Below are positions 28,358-38,267 of a stretch of 64,000 nucleotides of DNA, one piece after another. The stretch is taken from assembly GCF_004139715.1 (NCBI RefSeq), contig NZ_CP035544.1, forward strand, positions 62,001 through 126,000, in the 5' to 3' direction. The position numbers and the translations under genes were made by a program. The stretch is from Muriicola soli. GTDB lineage: Bacteria > Bacteroidota > Bacteroidia > Flavobacteriales > Flavobacteriaceae. Within the stretch, counting starts at the first letter, position 1; each line of letters opens with the position of its first letter. The notes beneath the pieces are model-generated. The model worked only from the letters and a program-made list of their open reading frames with translations. It ran no database searches and had not been told where the DNA came from.

Positions 28358-29947
28358 ATGAAGCGTTCTTTCCTTATTTTACTATTTTCTTTCCTCTTCC
28401 TGACGGGATGCAGAGAAACGCCTGAATCTATATCGGGAACTGATTTTTATAAAACCGAATTATTCAGGGATGTGCAATTACAGGCCATTTATAAGGACTC
28501 TAAAACCTTTGTCGATCTAGTGCCGGACCGTTCCTATGGAGAATTGATAAAGTTGTACAAGGATGAGAAGGATGAGCCCAATTTTGATCTGAAGATCTTT
28601 GTTGACGCCCATTTTAGTGATCCCTTTGTCTCAGGGCAGGAAATTGTGACCGATACCACCAAAACTATGTATCAGCATATCAGCAGTATGTGGGGAAAAC
28701 TAACCCGGGGTCCGGACAAGTCGATTGATTACTATTCAAGAATAGCGTTGCCAAACCAGTATGTGGTTCCTGGCGGCCGATTCAGGGAGATTTACTACTG
28801 GGACAGCTACTTCACCATAGAAGGCCTCATGGTAGATGGACAGGAAGTATTGGCCAAAAGTATGGTTGACAACTTTACTTTCTTAATCGATTCCCTTGGC
28901 TTTATCCCCAATGGCACCAGAAACTATTACCTAACCCGCTCACAACCTCCTTTTTACGCCCTGATGGTTGATGCCGTAACCCGGGATACCAAGGGTTTTT
29001 TCTCTGAATATTACCCTTTTATCCTGAAAGAGTACAACTTCTGGATGGAAGGAAGAGAAGAAATACAGGACACGTTCTCGGCTGAGAAATATGTGGTCCA
29101 ATTAGAAGAAGGAATGTATCTGAACAGGTATTGGGATAGCGGTATTACCCCAAGGCCAGAGGCGTATAAGGAAGATTTTCACCTTGCGAGCGATCTAAAT
29201 TCGACTTCTGAGAAAGAAAATCTCTATACACAACTGAGATCCGGTGCGGCATCGGGCTGGGATTTTAGCAGTAGATGGTATACCAGGGAAGGAGATTTCG
29301 GCTCTACAGAAACGGCCAATTTACTGGCTATAGATCTCAATTGCCTTATGTATTTCATGGAGATGAGTATAGCCAAAGGGTATGCCGGCGATGATGATGG
29401 CGAGAATGAATCTCTATTTCTATCAAAGGCAAACGATCGTAAAGCAGCAATACAAGAATTGTTTTGGAACGCTGAAGAAAATTATTTTTACGATTATACA
29501 TTCACTGAGAAGAGTTTTAGCAGAACCGCAACCCTGGCCGGTGCTTTTCCATTGTTTTTTGAACTGGCCACACCCGAACAGGCCAGGGGTGTCCGGGATA
29601 AATTGATGTCTGAATTTCTGAGAGACGGCGGATTGGTGACCACTCTGGAAAATTCAGGACAGCAATGGGATGCTCCCAACGGCTGGGCCCCCTTACAGTA
29701 CATCTCAGTGCAAGGCCTGCTTAATTACGGCTATGTAGATGAGGCAAAAATGATCATGGAAAGGTGGCTGGCCTTAAATGAGCGCGTTTACAATGACACA
29801 GGCAAGATGATGGAAAAATATAATGTTGAGGACATTAGCCTGCCATCGGGGGGAGGCGAGTATGAAACACAGGATGGATTTGGATGGACCAATGGGGTGG
29901 CCCTTAGCTTTAAGGCATTACTTGAAGAGATGGAGCCAGGAAAATAA
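28358..29947 (+). CDS. treA: Alpha,alpha-trehalase (GH37), lipoprotein
   Basis: 529 residues. Lipoprotein signal LILLFSFLFLTGC. Both GH37 signatures are present: PGGRFREIYYWDSYFT (signature 1) and QQWDAPNGWAPLQ (signature 2), plus the acid residue region GAASGWDFSSRW and the late GGGEYETQDGFGWTNG with the catalytic base Glu. It hydrolyses trehalose to two glucose, probably in the periplasm or at the cell surface. It is the last gene of a three-gene operon and is followed by a strong terminator 11 bp after the stop. Length and motifs are complete. Confidence 0.95.
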   Translation: MKRSFLILLFSFLFLTGCRETPESISGTDFYKTELFRDVQLQAIYKDSKTFVDLVPDRSYGELIKLYKDEKDEPNFDLKIFVDAHFSDPFVSGQEIVTDTTKTMYQHISSMWGKLTRGPDKSIDYYSRIALPNQYVVPGGRFREIYYWDSYFTIEGLMVDGQEVLAKSMVDNFTFLIDSLGFIPNGTRNYYLTRSQPPFYALMVDAVTRDTKGFFSEYYPFILKEYNFWMEGREEIQDTFSAEKYVVQLEEGMYLNRYWDSGITPRPEAYKEDFHLASDLNSTSEKENLYTQLRSGAASGWDFSSRWYTREGDFGSTETANLLAIDLNCLMYFMEMSIAKGYAGDDDGENESLFLSKANDRKAAIQELFWNAEENYFYDYTFTEKSFSRTATLAGAFPLFFELATPEQARGVRDKLMSEFLRDGGLVTTLENSGQQWDAPNGWAPLQYISVQGLLNYGYVDEAKMIMERWLALNERVYNDTGKMMEKYNVEDISLPSGGGEYETQDGFGWTNGVALSFKALLEEMEPGK

Positions 29948-29958
29948 ATTTGAAGCAT

Positions 29959-29988
29959 AAAAAAGGAGGTTTAAAACCTCCTTTTTTT
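29959..29988. terminator. Bidirectional terminator between trehalase and TPR gene
   Basis: Stem aaaaaaggaggttt/aaacctcctttttt with a 2-nt gap. A and T runs on both sides make it work in both directions for the convergent genes. The last codons of the minus-strand gene abut it. Confidence 0.85.
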
Positions 29989-30686
29989 TATTTCTTTTCT
30001 TCCTCCTCAGTGCCAATCCTGGACTCGAGGGCCTGTTTGCTCAGGCTAGCTAAATTAAAGTTCGGATCAAGGGCGAGGGCCTCATCAATAGTAGCGATGG
30101 CCAATTCGATATTTTTTGGATCCATTCTGTATTGTACTAAACCTTTAAGGTGAAGTAAAGCCGCATTTAAGGAAACTTCATAAGGCTGCTGTCTTTCGTA
30201 GAAGGCATAGGTCATACCTTCCTGCAGATTGGATAAAGCATATTCGATGTTCGCCATTGCGCCTTCATTATCTCCGGTTTGAATCTTCAGATCAGCCAGT
30301 TCATAAGCGAGGTATGCATTAGGTGATCTTTGATTTAAAACCTCAAATTGCTCCAGGGCCCTTTTTGGTTGATTGATGGCTTTAAGACTGATGGCCTTTA
30401 CCTGTACAGCCAGGTCAGAATCAGCTTCGTTTTTTTCAATCCCAATAGTGTTTAGAGCTTGTATATGCTGATTGTTATTTGCATAAACATAAGCCAGAGT
30501 ATCTCTTCGTTGTACTGTGGGAGATATTACATGGAGATGTGTCAATGCGTGAATGACGCCATTAACATCTCCCTGAGCTTTCATTTGCTTGTAAAATGCC
30601 TCGTAGTGGCTTTTTAAATCGGTGGTATTCTGCCCAAAGGAATAAGAGACCGAAATCAACAAAAGGATAAGTATACGTGTTCTCAT
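29988..30686 (-). CDS. Exported TPR-repeat protein
   Basis: 232 residues with a signal peptide (RILILLLISVSYSFG). TPR-like helical pairs: MKAQGDVNGVIHALTHLHVISP, LAYVYANNNQHIQALNTIGI, SLKAINQPKRALEQFEVLNQ, YELADLKIQTGDNEGAMANIEYAL, LLHLKGLVQYRMDPKNIELAIATIDEALALDP. About five repeats. Periplasmic protein-protein interaction scaffold. It ends with an acidic/Lys tail EEEEKK. Partner unknown. Transcribed convergently with trehalase. Confidence 0.8.
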   Translation of the reverse strand: MRTRILILLLISVSYSFGQNTTDLKSHYEAFYKQMKAQGDVNGVIHALTHLHVISPTVQRRDTLAYVYANNNQHIQALNTIGIEKNEADSDLAVQVKAISLKAINQPKRALEQFEVLNQRSPNAYLAYELADLKIQTGDNEGAMANIEYALSNLQEGMTYAFYERQQPYEVSLNAALLHLKGLVQYRMDPKNIELAIATIDEALALDPNFNLASLSKQALESRIGTEEEEKK

Positions 30687-30793
30687 GATCTTTATTTTAG
30701 TGCGGCAAAATTAATATTTATTTTCGGCTTCCCCTATGAAATCAGGGGAAATGATAGTCTTAGTGAGAGCTGAAGAATCTGTGGGGAAGTGAT

Positions 30794-31615
30794 CTAGTTC
30801 TGAAGATCTGAGCCATCTATTGGTTTTTTAAATTGAAAACCTAATGATTCCAGCGTTTTGGCTTTAACCACTTTCCCCGATTTACCTGCATATCCTTTGG
30901 TATAAGAGGGCAGGGCGAGTCCACGTTTTCTGGCTTCCTGTACGTAATAGTCGCTTTTTACGGGATGAAGAGGGTAAACCCCGTTGATAAGTTTGCCCCA
31001 CCAGTCCTCCATAATAATTGAGAGTATTATGTCAAGACAGTCTTCGAGATGGATCAGGTTGATGGTTTCATCGCCATTGGACAGATTTTGTTGACCGGAG
31101 AGATAGGTCACAGGATGCCGATCGGGCCCTATCAATCCTCCAAAGCGGACAATGGTGCTGCTGATGGAAGCGTCTTCCGCAAAGAGTTTTTCTGCCTTAA
31201 AGACAGCCTTAGCAGATGTTGTAACCGGTTTGGGTTTCGATTTTTCCGTGACTTCCCCCTGCAAATCTCCGTAAACGGATGTACTACTTACAAAAATGAC
31301 CTTTTCTACGTGCATGATCTTACAGGCCTCGTGTAATTGTTCTATTTTATTAAAGTAATCAGAGGTGTCCGACTTCCTTTTCGGGGGGATGTTGACGATG
31401 AGGATATCGACCTCTTTAAGAAAATCGATAAGATCACCTCTGGCCCCGTCCTTAAATAGTTCAACGTAGAAAGGCACGATCCCTTCTTGTTTTAAAATTT
31501 CCAGATTAGCTCTGGTGGTGGTTGAACCCAAAACGGTATATTCCTGCGAGATCAATTTTTTTGCGAGGGCAAAACCCAGCCAACCACATCCCAGTATGCC
31601 GATTTTAGAACTCAA
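30794..31615 (-). CDS. NAD(P)-dependent SDR/epimerase, YeeZ-like
   Basis: 273 residues. Starts with TTG at 31615 overlapping the TGA of the M28 peptidase gene (TTGA), so the two are translationally coupled. Rossmann motif IGILGCGWLGFALAKKL, then VIFVSSTSVYGDLQG and the atypical SDR region VRFGGLIGPDRHPVTYLSG, as in the YeeZ-like extended SDR group. The classical YxxxK is not obvious, so the catalytic role is uncertain; it may bind nucleotide sugars or act as a dehydrogenase. Coupling to a membrane peptidase gives no clear pathway. Confidence 0.8.
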   Translation of the reverse strand: MSSKIGILGCGWLGFALAKKLISQEYTVLGSTTTRANLEILKQEGIVPFYVELFKDGARGDLIDFLKEVDILIVNIPPKRKSDTSDYFNKIEQLHEACKIMHVEKVIFVSSTSVYGDLQGEVTEKSKPKPVTTSAKAVFKAEKLFAEDASISSTIVRFGGLIGPDRHPVTYLSGQQNLSNGDETINLIHLEDCLDIILSIIMEDWWGKLINGVYPLHPVKSDYYVQEARKRGLALPSYTKGYAGKSGKVVKAKTLESLGFQFKKPIDGSDLQN

Positions 31616-33891
31616 TGACGAATTGTTTTTTTGATAATTACGGCATCATTCAAAACAAAAGGCATGGGAATATTATCCTCAGGCCTTGGGGGTATTCCCA
31701 TTAAAGGATGTTCTATGAGATCATTGGAAGCTTCATACAGGGTCAGATTTAACTCGGCCTTCGCAGGGATGCTCAACTTTAGCATTGTTGAGTCATTATC
31801 ACTGATATAATGCGTCAGTAAACGTCCGCTTTTTCGCTGCTTTAAATAGAATTCGGAGAGCTCAATTCCATTGACACTGGCTTCATTTACAGGTGTAGCG
31901 TCTGTGTATATGTCCAATCTGTTTACTGAACGTTGAGGAAAAATTCCTATTTCAAGAATACGCATCTTTTTTAAGGTAGTGTCACTTTCAATGGTGACGA
32001 CCGGGCCTTCGATAGATTTCAGTGGAGCCGGAGAAGAATACGTAATTCGAGATCCGTATTTGCTGCTGATGATGTTCTCCATTTTGTCCGGGGTCATTTT
32101 TTCAGTTCCCAGCGTGGCTGAAGTCCAGTCTGAAAGTACGTGTTCATAGGTCGCCCACCGGGCTTTTTTTTCGTCGGTATCGAGAATATAAACCAAACTG
32201 CTTGGCTTGGCCTTGTCAGGAGTAAAATTCGATTGGAAATGAGAAATCACTAAGGCGATGAGGCAACTTAATAAGCAAAGTGTTCCTAACATCTTTTTCT
32301 TAGTGTAACGAGCCGTAAGCGGCAATAACAACCAGAACAGGAGCGTGGTAAACACTGTTGCTGTTACCAGCATTTTCAAGCCTAATGCCACGGGGAACAT
32401 CGAAATAAACGGAGCGTATATAAAGATGGCCGGAAGGGCCAAAAACCACATTAGTAAAGGATCCGGTTCTTTTTGATAGAGCATTACCATTAAAGAGGCG
32501 AGAAGGGCATAGAGAGGAATGACAAAATAACCTGCCCCGGGTAGATATTGAGCTACTCCCCAACATATTGCAAGCCATAACAGGGCAGGGGCAATCAGTA
32601 AATCGGGAAGATTTACCGTTTTCATGCTGCGATATAACCAGAAACAAATAGCCAAAGAGAGGAATACCATTACAAGGATGTAGGTGTGCCCGTTATAGGG
32701 AAAGCCGTGCAATATGTCATTGTATTCAGGATAGATAGTGGTGATCGCTTTCCACGCGTAGTATCCTATTCCCCCGTTGATCAAAAGTGTAGCCAGAACC
32801 GGAATAAATCCTTTGGCTATCCCTTTAAAGCTGAGGGCTCTATTTTTAAGGCCGAATAGCAATAAAACAATGAACATCACAACAGCCACCCACCACATCG
32901 GCCAGATCCAATCAAATGGGTAAGTAACCAGGTTGAATACCGGAATATTAAAATAGACCTGATCATTGAGGCTTTTTAACTGTCCAAGATCAGATTCACT
33001 AAAGTGAAGAAGAAGGGGCATGAGATAGCTGCCCTGATGAGTTAGTGAGTTCTTGTCCAGACGTTCAAAGGAATCACGTACCGTGTGGTAATCAAAATGG
33101 TCGTCAATAAAGGCAAAATTAAAGCCTTCAATATCCCGGTCTTCCCGGAATACGGTAAGGTCAGTATCGTTGGGCAACAATTTATAAATACTGTAGGCCA
33201 GAGAATTGGTCACGGGAAATGCTGGATTTGCTTTTACAAATTCCTTTAGCAACTTTTCGTTACCCCGGTTGGTTTCCATAAACATATAACCAGGTCCGCC
33301 ACTCCCCCTGGCTTCAAAATTCAGGACCAGCCCTACATCAGAAGTCCAAGGATGCTTATTGGCAAATAAGTCTGCCCCATTCAGTCCCAGCTCTTCGGCA
33401 TCAGTGATCACAATAATTACATCGTTAGTCGGTGTTTTTTGCTGTTCGAGAAAGGCGCGTATTCCCTCTAATATAGTGGCAACTCCGCTTCCGGCGTCGC
33501 TAGCCCCAAGAGAGGAGTGAGGATTGCTGTCATAGTGAGTTAGAAGCAGAAGGGCTTTGCCATCACCACTACCTTCAATTCGGGTTACAATATTGACTGC
33601 TTTACTGTAGTTGGCCCAATCCCCGGCCGTATATCCTTCTTGTAAGCTTACTTCAAGGCCCATACTTTCCAATTGGCTTACAATGTAATCCCTTACCTCC
33701 TTATGGGCAGGGAAACCCACAGCATGGGGTTTTCTCGAAATCTCTTTAACATGCTCCAGGGCACGGGAGGTGGAAAAGCCGTATAAATCCTCTACACTTG
33801 TATTGGAATCGGAGGGCATCAGCGTTCTGAAACTCCAAAATACAGCCAGGATGAGCAAGGGAAGGGTAATCCAAAGCCTGAATTTATTCAT
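31612..33891 (-). CDS. Membrane-anchored M28-family aminopeptidase (Fxna/Pff1-like)
   Basis: 759 residues. One N-terminal membrane helix (LWITLPLLILAVFW), then an M28 zinc aminopeptidase domain: His119 in LLTHYDSN, Asp in LGASDAGSGV, Glu-Glu in ITDAEELGLNG, Glu in LNFEARGSGG and His in DDHFDYHTVRDSFERL. Residues ~345-560 hold about eight membrane helices (VAVVMFIVLLLFGL, FIPVLATLLINGGIGYYAW, and others). A periplasmic beta-rich C-terminal domain follows. This layout resembles eukaryotic ER/vacuolar M28 membrane proteases. It probably trims peptides at the periplasmic side of the inner membrane. Coupled to the downstream SDR gene by a TTGA overlap. Confidence 0.9.
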   Translation of the reverse strand: MNKFRLWITLPLLILAVFWSFRTLMPSDSNTSVEDLYGFSTSRALEHVKEISRKPHAVGFPAHKEVRDYIVSQLESMGLEVSLQEGYTAGDWANYSKAVNIVTRIEGSGDGKALLLLTHYDSNPHSSLGASDAGSGVATILEGIRAFLEQQKTPTNDVIIVITDAEELGLNGADLFANKHPWTSDVGLVLNFEARGSGGPGYMFMETNRGNEKLLKEFVKANPAFPVTNSLAYSIYKLLPNDTDLTVFREDRDIEGFNFAFIDDHFDYHTVRDSFERLDKNSLTHQGSYLMPLLLHFSESDLGQLKSLNDQVYFNIPVFNLVTYPFDWIWPMWWVAVVMFIVLLLFGLKNRALSFKGIAKGFIPVLATLLINGGIGYYAWKAITTIYPEYNDILHGFPYNGHTYILVMVFLSLAICFWLYRSMKTVNLPDLLIAPALLWLAICWGVAQYLPGAGYFVIPLYALLASLMVMLYQKEPDPLLMWFLALPAIFIYAPFISMFPVALGLKMLVTATVFTTLLFWLLLPLTARYTKKKMLGTLCLLSCLIALVISHFQSNFTPDKAKPSSLVYILDTDEKKARWATYEHVLSDWTSATLGTEKMTPDKMENIISSKYGSRITYSSPAPLKSIEGPVVTIESDTTLKKMRILEIGIFPQRSVNRLDIYTDATPVNEASVNGIELSEFYLKQRKSGRLLTHYISDNDSTMLKLSIPAKAELNLTLYEASNDLIEHPLMGIPPRPEDNIPMPFVLNDAVIIKKTIRH

Positions 33892-34012
33892 GGGATAATA
33901 TTCTTCTTTAAAAATAAAGAATTATCAGTGGTCTCTGTCGTTTGTCGACTAATTTTAGAAAATAAGCACAAATTTCCTATATTTAAGGCTAACCAATTTA
34001 AAACGATCTGGT

Positions 34013-34483
34013 ATGGGTATTAAAAGTTTTATGGGCCGCAGAGCCAAAGATGTGTCCAAAAAAGAGTACAATGCCCCTATTTTGGTGGAAGACTACATGA
34101 CCAGGAAGCTGATCACTTTTAGCCCCGATCAGTCCATTCTGGAAGTTATGGAATCATTTGCCAAGAATAGAATTTCCGGAGGTCCTGTTCTTGATGACAA
34201 TGGATTTTTGGTGGGGATCATTTCAGAGGCAGACTGTATGAAAGAGATATCAGAAAGCCGGTATTTTAACCAACCTATTCTCGATAAGAGCCTCGAACGC
34301 TTTATGACCAAAAAGGTACAAACCATTCCTCATGATATGAGCATATTTGATGCGGCAGGGGAATTTCATAAAAATAACCGAAGAAGGTTACCGGTCATGA
34401 AAGACGGAATCATAGTAGGTCAGATTAGTCGGAAAGATATCGTGATTGCGGCATTGAAGCTTACCAGCCACAATTATCAATAG
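34013..34483 (+). CDS. CBS-domain pair protein
   Basis: 156 residues, essentially two CBS motifs: VEDYMTRKLITFSPDQSILEVM ... given in parts as VEDYMTRKLITF and SGGPVLDDNGFLVGIIS for the first, and LERFMTKKVQTIPHD and RRLPVMKDGIIVGQISRKD for the second. CBS pairs bind adenosine nucleotides and regulate partners. No catalytic domain is attached, so it would act in trans. It is followed by a strong bidirectional terminator, thus a single-gene transcript. Confidence 0.92.
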   Translation: MGIKSFMGRRAKDVSKKEYNAPILVEDYMTRKLITFSPDQSILEVMESFAKNRISGGPVLDDNGFLVGIISEADCMKEISESRYFNQPILDKSLERFMTKKVQTIPHDMSIFDAAGEFHKNNRRRLPVMKDGIIVGQISRKDIVIAALKLTSHNYQ

Positions 34484-34503
34484 AATAAAAATTTAGATTT
34501 ATA

Positions 34504-34540
34504 AATAGCCTTATGACCATGGTCATAAGGCTATTCTCTT
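34504..34540. terminator. Bidirectional terminator, 15-bp perfect stem
   Basis: Stem aatagccttatgacc/ggtcataaggctatt around the centre at, followed by ctcttttt on the plus strand, with A-rich sequence upstream that gives a T-rich tail on the minus strand. The stop codon of the minus-strand gene at 34531 lies inside the stem. Confidence 0.85.
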
Positions 34541-34881
34541 TTTACGATCATATAGTAATCGTTCTCCAGGGGAAGATATCCCAGATCATATACAAAATAG
34601 TAGGTTGTACCTTTCTTTGTGGTATAGAGATTCGTGATATATTCAAAGTCGAACCCCTTATCTAATAGTCGGGTTTTTGTTGTCCTTGTCTTCCCATCTT
34701 TTAATGGAAAGCTCTCCAGGACGCGATAATTTTTGCGCAGTCTGTTGTTGATATTGCGAACAAGGTTCTTACTATCCTTATTGAGTTTGTTGTTGTAGGC
34801 ATTTCGGCAATAATCGGAACAGAATTTCTTATCTACCCTCCCTCTGATGGGTTCACCGCATTCCAAACATTGCCTCTCCAT
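34531..34881 (-). CDS. Small zinc-ribbon protein
   Basis: 116 residues. The N-terminus has the metal site C-L-E-C-G-E-P and KKFCSDYCRNAYNN (CxxC ... CxxxC), the DUF2116-type zinc ribbon seen in small Bacteroidota proteins. The rest is basic (NKDSKNLVRNINNRLRKNYRVLE) and ends with beta strands (TTYYFVYDLGYLPLENDYYMIVKRE, here cited for its Tyr-rich nature only). Nucleic-acid binding is plausible from charge; function unknown. Confidence 0.75.
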   Translation of the reverse strand: MERQCLECGEPIRGRVDKKFCSDYCRNAYNNKLNKDSKNLVRNINNRLRKNYRVLESFPLKDGKTRTTKTRLLDKGFDFEYITNLYTTKKGTTYYFVYDLGYLPLENDYYMIVKRE

Positions 34882-34951
34882 AAATTGCTAATCTGAGGTT
34901 AATTTCCTTAAAGATCGCATATTTCACGGTAGTTGGCAAGCAGGGAAGTCC

Positions 34952-37900
34952 TTATTCCCTTTCCGTGATCAGTGCAGGTAATTCCAGACTCTCATAGATA
35001 GTATTAAAAAGCAACATTTCAGTCCTGACTATAAGATCCCATTCCATTTCAAAGCGTACCCACTGTTTTTGAAGGTCCTGAAATCGCTCTTTGGCACCCT
35101 CAGTTACCTTCGGTTCTGCAGCATCCACATAGTCTTTGAGATTCATTAATTCGGCATTCAATTTATTGTTGTAATTAATGACGTCCTGAAACGTTTTCTG
35201 CCTGGGCTGTATTAGGTTTTTCTCCCATTTGTCTATTCTGGCAATCAGGCTGTCACCTGTAGCGAGCAGATCCTTCGCTTTGCCTTTGCCCGAAAGTCTC
35301 TTTTTATAGGCCTTGACCTGATCCCTCACAGATCGCATCTCATTTACCGCTCGATGAATGCTGGTGATCATGGACTCGATATTGGTGAGCATTTGTTGTT
35401 GTTCTTGGTAATCTGCAGCGCTGAAGTCCACATTTGGATTGGGCATGACCGTAACACTGGTTTCAGACACTTCGTCACCGAGTGAAAACCTTAATTGGTA
35501 AACTCCCGGACCTACCCTTGAGCCGGCGTAATTGCCATAGACAAAAACTTTGTCCACTGCCGGGAGGGGATCTTTTCTGAAATCCCAGGTAAATCGGTTA
35601 TAGCCTTTTTTGGCAGGAAGAACCTCCGGTTTAGAAGGACCACCGGGCCAGCTTTTAAAATCTTTGTCCTCCTTACTCGAATACAAGCGGATAGTTTCTC
35701 TATTTTTCATCACTTCGAGGGTCAAAGGGACGCTATCGGCCTTATTATTGAGGAAATAATCAATGGTTACTCCTTGTTTTGGATTTTGGCCCAGCCCGGG
35801 AATAGGCCTATCTGTACTTCCCCCAAAAAGTAAATAGGTGTCCTTAGGTTTTATTACCTGCAGTGAGGCGGCACTCACGGGGGCAACCTGAATGCTGCCC
35901 ACATCGTCTAGGATCCAGAATGAACGCCCTGCGGTGGCCACCACAAGGTCATTGTCCTGAATGACCATATCATTGATGGGCACTACCGGTAAGTTGAGCT
36001 GAAAAGCCTGCCAATTTAAACCTCCATTAAAGGAAATGTACATCCCAGTTTCAGTGCCTGCATATAATAATCCAGGTCTTTTTGTATCCTCGCGAACCAC
36101 CCTGACAAATGTATGTGGGTCAGAAATCCCTTCTACAATCTTTGTCCAGGTTTCACCGTAATCTGTAGTTTTAAAAATATACGGTTTCAGGTCCATCGTT
36201 TTGTATTTCATCACAACGGCAAAGGCTGTTGCAGGATCGTGAGGAGAGACCTCAATACTGTTTACTATGCCATCATTCAACTCTTTGGGTGTTGCATTCC
36301 GCCAGGTATTTCCGCCATCACGCGTTAGGTGAATAAGGCCGTCATCTGATCCGGCCCAAAGCACGCCTTCCTCATGTGGTGATTCCACCAGGGTCATAAG
36401 CGTATTGTAATTTTCACCTCCTGCTGCTTCATTCGTATACGGGCCGCCTCCGGGGCCTTGTTTGCTTTTCTCATTTTTTGTGAGGTCCGGACTTACCACG
36501 GTCCAGCTCTGTCCTTCATCAGTTGATTTAAATACGACATTCCCGGCATGGTAGATGGTATTCCTGTCATGAGGCGAACTGATGATAGGGGCATTCCAAT
36601 TGTATCGATATTTAAAGTCGGCCGGAACATTTCCCAGGGCCAGTTCCGGATATTCTTTGATCGCCTTCCCTTCACGTGAAGCCTTTACCCATTTTTCAAT
36701 AATCCCCTGATAGCAACCGCCGTAGATCACATCGGGCTGATCAGGATCAAAGGCGAGAAATGCGCTTTCACATCCAGCCACAGAATACCAGTCTTTCCAG
36801 TCGATTCCCCCGTCTCCTGTTCTGCTGGCAATAGAAATTGCTGAATTGTCTTGTTGTCCACCATATACGCGATATGGGACCTGATTATCTGTAATTACCC
36901 TATAGAACTGTGCCGTAGGCTGTATGGCCTGCGAGCTCCAGCTTTTCCCACCGTTGTTGGATATATTGGCACCGCCATCGTTAGAATTGATCATTTTGCG
37001 ATTGTCCTGAGGATGAATCCACAAATGGTGATTATCACCGTGAGGGGTGGGAAGATTGGCAAAGGTTTTACCCCCATCTATCGATTTCATGACCGGAGCA
37101 TTCATTACGTAGACTACATTTTCATTCTGAGGGTCCGCAAGGATCTCCATATAATACCAGGATCTGGCAATATTTACCCTGTCGCTGTTAATTTGCCTCC
37201 ATTTCTTCCCGGCATCATCGGAACGATAAACACCCCCTTTGTCCCCTTCGGCTTCAATAACCGCAAAGACCCTTTCCGGATTTGCCCTGGAGACTGAAAT
37301 GCCTGCTTTTCCAAACTCTTTTGGCAGTCCGGTTTTCATCTTATTCCATGTAAGACCTCCGTCAGTGGATTTAAATAGTCCTGACATGGCTCCACCGGAT
37401 TCCATCGTCCATGGATAGCGTCGATGTTGCCACATGGCCGCATAAAGAATCAGGGGATTATTCATATCCATTGAGAGGGAGGAGGCTCCTGTAGTAGCAT
37501 CGAGATAGAGTACTTTTTCCCAGCTTGTTCCCCCGTCTGAAGATTTGTAGATCCCTCGATCTTCTGAGGGGCCGTACTGAGCTCCCTGTGCCGCAACAAA
37601 GATGATGTCAGGGTTGGTGGGATGGATAACAACGTCCGAAATATGCCGCGTAAAGTCGAGCCCTTTGTGCTTCCAGGTTTTTCCTGCATCTGTGGAAAAG
37701 TAAATACCGTTACCCATAGATGTCATCACTCCTCTGGCGGCATGTTCCCCCATTCCTGCTATTACCAGATTGGGATTGCTTTCAGATACAGCAATCGCTC
37801 CCACGGTACCTGTTTTAAAGAAGCCATCTGAGACGTTAGACCAGCTAATTCCGTCATCTGTCGTTTTCCATACCCCACCTCCTGTGCTTCCCATATAATA

Positions 37901-38101
37901 GGTCATAGGTTGGCCAACAACCCCGGAAGAGGCAACACTACGTCCTCCCCGGAAGGGTCCGATATTTCGCCATTTTAATCCGTGAAAAAGGGAATCTTCT
38001 ACGGATGGTGGTGGCGGTGTATTGCGCGATTTTCTCCTTTGTGCTTCAAGGGAGATAGGAAGGATCAACAAGGCCAGGAGTAAGATATTTGTGAATTTCA
38101 T
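34952..38101 (-). CDS. Secreted BNR/VPS10 (sortilin-like) beta-propeller protein
   Basis: 1049 residues with a signal peptide ([19 protein letters not shown]). Two beta-propellers made of Asp-box repeats: [57 protein letters not shown] beta-sandwich follows (~750-870), then a C-terminal helical coiled part (~880-1040, [22 protein letters not shown]). No lipobox and no type IX sorting tail. Such proteins are often called glycosyl hydrolases, but no acid pair can be pointed to. It is a paralogue of the partial gene at the left window edge. The next gene upstream on the same strand is an M28 peptidase, so the pair may act together on extracellular peptides. Confidence 0.85.
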   Translation of the reverse strand: MKFTNILLLALLILPISLEAQRRKSRNTPPPPSVEDSLFHGLKWRNIGPFRGGRSVASSGVVGQPMTYYMGSTGGGVWKTTDDGISWSNVSDGFFKTGTVGAIAVSESNPNLVIAGMGEHAARGVMTSMGNGIYFSTDAGKTWKHKGLDFTRHISDVVIHPTNPDIIFVAAQGAQYGPSEDRGIYKSSDGGTSWEKVLYLDATTGASSLSMDMNNPLILYAAMWQHRRYPWTMESGGAMSGLFKSTDGGLTWNKMKTGLPKEFGKAGISVSRANPERVFAVIEAEGDKGGVYRSDDAGKKWRQINSDRVNIARSWYYMEILADPQNENVVYVMNAPVMKSIDGGKTFANLPTPHGDNHHLWIHPQDNRKMINSNDGGANISNNGGKSWSSQAIQPTAQFYRVITDNQVPYRVYGGQQDNSAISIASRTGDGGIDWKDWYSVAGCESAFLAFDPDQPDVIYGGCYQGIIEKWVKASREGKAIKEYPELALGNVPADFKYRYNWNAPIISSPHDRNTIYHAGNVVFKSTDEGQSWTVVSPDLTKNEKSKQGPGGGPYTNEAAGGENYNTLMTLVESPHEEGVLWAGSDDGLIHLTRDGGNTWRNATPKELNDGIVNSIEVSPHDPATAFAVVMKYKTMDLKPYIFKTTDYGETWTKIVEGISDPHTFVRVVREDTKRPGLLYAGTETGMYISFNGGLNWQAFQLNLPVVPINDMVIQDNDLVVATAGRSFWILDDVGSIQVAPVSAASLQVIKPKDTYLLFGGSTDRPIPGLGQNPKQGVTIDYFLNNKADSVPLTLEVMKNRETIRLYSSKEDKDFKSWPGGPSKPEVLPAKKGYNRFTWDFRKDPLPAVDKVFVYGNYAGSRVGPGVYQLRFSLGDEVSETSVTVMPNPNVDFSAADYQEQQQMLTNIESMITSIHRAVNEMRSVRDQVKAYKKRLSGKGKAKDLLATGDSLIARIDKWEKNLIQPRQKTFQDVINYNNKLNAELMNLKDYVDAAEPKVTEGAKERFQDLQKQWVRFEMEWDLIVRTEMLLFNTIYESLELPALITERE

Positions 38102-38267
38102 AATGATGGGTTGAATGGGTTAGCTGATTTGATCAGGAATCAGATGTAATTATTTCTCGTGTTTTTATCGCTGGAGTTCAAAAATTTACTCAGGTTTAAA
38201 ATCTATAATAAGATGCGTACAGAACTTAACAAATTGGAGCAGAGAGCGAACCATATAAATGATTTTG

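Noticed and set aside
36851-37297. 148-codon plus-strand frame inside the VPS10 gene
   Set aside because: Shadow of the minus-strand BNR gene, which has a signal peptide and regular Asp-box repeats in its own frame.
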